Shown here: piece by piece, positions 62,268 through 64,000 of the stretch
How the letters are laid out: every line of letters starts with the position of its first letter
How positions within the stretch are numbered: the first letter of the stretch is position 1
From: Mycolicibacterium diernhoferi
GTDB lineage: Bacteria > Actinomycetota > Actinomycetes > Mycobacteriales > Mycobacteriaceae
Length of the DNA: 64,000 nt
NCBI RefSeq assembly: GCF_019456655.1
Contig: NZ_CP080332.1
Span: forward strand, 5,146,001 to 5,210,000
Direction: 5' to 3'
The notes under the pieces: generated by a model
The model's input: only the letters and a program-made list of their open reading frames with translations
The model's database searches: none
What the model was told of the DNA's origin: nothing
Program-made: the position numbers and the translations under genes

Positions 62268-62870
62268 TCAGCGCCCGATGACTCCCGATTCCAGTGAATC
62301 CAACGCGGTACGGCAGAGTCGGGCCAGCTCGGGCAGCGAGTGCTCCTCGGTGAGCATCCACACCTCCATGGCCCCGAACACCGCCGCCGCGATGCAGCGG
62401 GCGGCGATGGTGACCCGCAGCGCGGCATCGGTGCCGGGGCGCGGCGGGTCGTCCCCGCGCAGGTGCTCCTCGACCACTTCGGCGAACGACGCCTCGACCT
62501 GGCGGATGTGGCGGACGATGACGCCCGGTTCCAGCTCCTCGGCGCGCAGTTCGGCGATCTTGGCGACCGCGTCGATGTCGTAGGGGGCCTGCAGGATCGC
62601 CGAATTCACCGACTCGACGATCGATTCCTGCGGCGACCGGTTGGCCAGCGCGGCGCGGAACCATTCCAGGCCGGCGTCGTAATCGGCGAACAGCAGATCG
62701 TTCTTGGACGCGAAGTGCCGGTAGAAGGTCCGCAGCGACACCCCGGCGTCGGCGGCGATCTGCTCGGCGGAGGTGTCCTCGACGCCCTGGGCCAGGAACC
62801 GCACCACCGCCGCCTGCCGCAATGCGGCGCGGGTCCGCTCACTGCGAGCAGTCTGCGCGGGCCGAACCAT
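62268..62870 (-). CDS. TetR-family transcriptional regulator
   Basis: This 200-residue regulator starts at ATG 62870 (VRPAQTARSERTRAALRQ) with the HTH TSAEQIAADAGVSLRTFYRHFASKNDLLFADY; the upstream in-frame start at 62909 would give 213 residues. The C-terminal ligand domain is all-helical. It precedes the flavoprotein gene on the same strand with the palindrome between them, so it probably represses that gene. It lies 47 bp downstream of another TetR gene. Confidence 0.86.
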   Translation of the reverse strand: MVRPAQTARSERTRAALRQAAVVRFLAQGVEDTSAEQIAADAGVSLRTFYRHFASKNDLLFADYDAGLEWFRAALANRSPQESIVESVNSAILQAPYDIDAVAKIAELRAEELEPGVIVRHIRQVEASFAEVVEEHLRGDDPPRPGTDAALRVTIAARCIAAAVFGAMEVWMLTEEHSLPELARLCRTALDSLESGVIGR

Positions 62871-62917
62871 CCGCTCAACGTACCGGAGCGACGGATTCGC
62901 CCCGGACACGGCGTGTT

Positions 62918-63502
62918 TCAGCGCGGGGCGAGTAGTGCGATGGTTGCCTCGACGGCCTCTTCGGTGACGTCGCTCATCTTGCCGCCGTTCTCCACGACGA
63001 TCGCCGTCAGCTCACGCAGACCGCCGATCAGCATGATGATGCGCTGCCGGGACACCGGCCCGATCCCGGCGGACCGGAACTGCGCGCTGTCCACCAACCC
63101 GGTCACCAACTCGACGAACTTCTCCATCGATTCGCGGGTCAGCTCGCGGCCGGCAGCACCCAGCGACGGCCCGTCCCGGATCCAGCTCAGGGTGAGGTCG
63201 GGCCGCGACTCCGCGGAGGCGATCCAGGCCTCGATGGCCTGGCGGGCCTGCTGCTCCCACGGCGCGTCCGGGTCGACCGCGGCGGCGATCGAGCGCACCT
63301 GCTCGGCGTTGGCCTCGGCGAGCAGCGCCATGAAGCATTCGTCCTTGCTGGAGAAATGCTCGTAGAACGTCCGCCTCGAGGTGCGGGCCCGGCGCACGAT
63401 GTCGGCGATGGTCGTCTTGGCGTAGCCGTCCTCGGCGATCGAGGCCTCGAATGCGCTGAGCAGCCGCGACCTGAAGTCCGCCCCGGCCACTTCCGTCGTC
63501 AC
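62918..63502 (-). CDS. TetR-family transcriptional regulator
   Basis: This 194-residue regulator starts at GTG 63502 (TTEVAGADFRSRLLSAFEASIAEDGYAKTTIADIVRRARTSRRTFYEHFSSKDECFMALLAEA). The HTH and the FYEHFSSK capping helix are standard. The C-terminal domain is TetR_C-like with a WIRDGPSLG turn. It is followed by the second TetR gene. Its partners are unknown. Confidence 0.87.
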   Translation of the reverse strand: MTTEVAGADFRSRLLSAFEASIAEDGYAKTTIADIVRRARTSRRTFYEHFSSKDECFMALLAEANAEQVRSIAAAVDPDAPWEQQARQAIEAWIASAESRPDLTLSWIRDGPSLGAAGRELTRESMEKFVELVTGLVDSAQFRSAGIGPVSRQRIIMLIGGLRELTAIVVENGGKMSDVTEEAVEATIALLAPR

Positions 63503-63521
63503 CCGGTCACCATAGAACGGG

Positions 63522-63875
63522 TCACCACAGCACGGCGACGGCGGCGGCCGTCACCGACAGCACGCCGGCCGCGACGAACAACGGCCGCGGCACGGCCTGC
63601 CCGGTCCGGCGTTGCCGCGCGCTGCCGATACCGAGCACCGCCCCCAGCGCGACCAGCAGGACCAGCTTGAGCCCGATCTTCGGGTAGTTGAGTTCGATGC
63701 CGGCCGGCCACGGCGCGGCCAGCGCGAGGCCGGTGACCAGTGAGAGCACCAGCCCGTAATCCATCGTCCGGGTGAACCGGAGCTCCCGCGATACCGCGGC
63801 GGTGACCCACGCGCCGAAGGTGACCGCGAATCCCACGATGTGCAGCAATACAACTACGTCGCGTAGTAGCTCCAT
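63522..63875 (-). CDS. Small integral membrane protein
   Basis: This 117-residue protein has four membrane helices (residues about 6-27, 41-56, 68-83, 98-117), with ELRFTRTMDYG in the first cytoplasmic loop and RQRRTGQAVPRP in the second. No catalytic residues are recognisable. It sits 19 bp upstream of the TetR gene on the same strand. Function unknown. Confidence 0.72.
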   Translation of the reverse strand: MELLRDVVVLLHIVGFAVTFGAWVTAAVSRELRFTRTMDYGLVLSLVTGLALAAPWPAGIELNYPKIGLKLVLLVALGAVLGIGSARQRRTGQAVPRPLFVAAGVLSVTAAAVAVLW

Positions 63876-63900
63876 CCGGACAGCGTAGCGTCACGTCGGC

Positions 63901-64000
63901 TCAGCGGAAGGGAGTCACCGGGCTGAGCACGTCGCGCACGAGCTGGCTGATGTTCGTCGCCGGATTCCCGTCCGGGAAGCTGACCGTGGCCAGGATATTG
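63901..64000 (-). CDS. C-terminal end of a gene entering from beyond the window
   Basis: On the minus strand the last 99 bases read in one open frame as NILATVSFPDGNPATNISQL then VRDVLSPVTPFR, ending at the TGA at 63903-63901. The start lies outside. The stretch is too short to identify a family; the composition is that of a normal coding tail. It is separated from the neighbouring membrane protein by 25 bp. Confidence 0.5.
   Translation of the reverse strand, partial: NILATVSFPDGNPATNISQLVRDVLSPVTPFR

Overview
The window is GC-rich chromosomal DNA from a mycobacterium, most likely a fast-growing Mycolicibacterium-type species. The evidence is gene order. From memory, the order of homologues follows, in reverse, the M. 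tuberculosis block Rv0882 to Rv0856: DUF2530, MarR, SpoU methylase, DUF2537, DUF3027, MFS, DUF2771, cspB, YccF, moaA2, moaD2, rpfA, moaE2, mog, moaC2, the XPB helicase pair, fadB, fadA, dapC and SRPBCC proteins. F420-type luciferase-like oxidoreductases, 13E12/DUF222 proteins and a mycobacterial-type SOS box agree with this. No rRNA, tRNA or CRISPR was recognised. Species-level assignment is inference.

Layout. 1-8.4 kb: the end of a HelD-like helicase, a decayed SGNH-hydrolase fragment, an RNA methylase/MarR operon, small membrane proteins, an MFS exporter, a glutathionyl-hydroquinone-reductase-like enzyme and a cold-shock protein. 8.4-13.1 kb: molybdenum cofactor genes (moaA, moaD; moaE, mog, moaC) on both sides of rpfA, which has a CRP-like site, a c-di-AMP (ydaO) riboswitch and a strong terminator. 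13.2-17.1 kb: a helicase-associated protein and the XPB helicase. 17.1-28.4 kb: accessory regulators and enzymes (MarR, LysR, GlxA/AraC, SDRs, LLM oxidoreductase, GGDEF protein, acyl-CoA ligase, serine hydrolase). 28.4-31.8 kb: fadB and fadA of fatty-acid beta-oxidation.

31.9-49.1 kb is an insert relative to the fadA-dapC junction remembered from M. tuberculosis. It holds an Old Yellow Enzyme, a TetR with a matching operator in front of a six-gene SDR/ABC-transporter/sugar-dehydrogenase operon, the decayed remains of a second luxR-urease locus, a MarR/RidA/quinone-reductase switch with two palindromic operators, and a complete urease operon in the order urea-binding protein, ureAB fusion, ureC, ureG, ureD, ureE, ureF. 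After dapC (49.1 kb), a second insert carries a ureide pathway: a DUF6986 aldolase-like protein, allantoicase, PuuE-type allantoinase, and on the other strand a hydantoin/allantoin-racemase-like protein, an NCS1 permease and a GntR regulator. These genes can be read together as allantoin uptake, hydrolysis to allantoate, release of urea, and urease conversion to ammonia. An SOS-box-controlled DUF222/HNH gene sits inside this insert.

58-64 kb returns to core-like genes: an LLM oxidoreductase, two paralogous SRPBCC proteins, a UBP-type zinc-finger protein, a conserved 50-residue acidic protein, a phytoene-desaturase-like flavoprotein with a palindromic operator beneath a TetR gene, a second TetR, a small membrane protein, and the tail of a gene running off the end.
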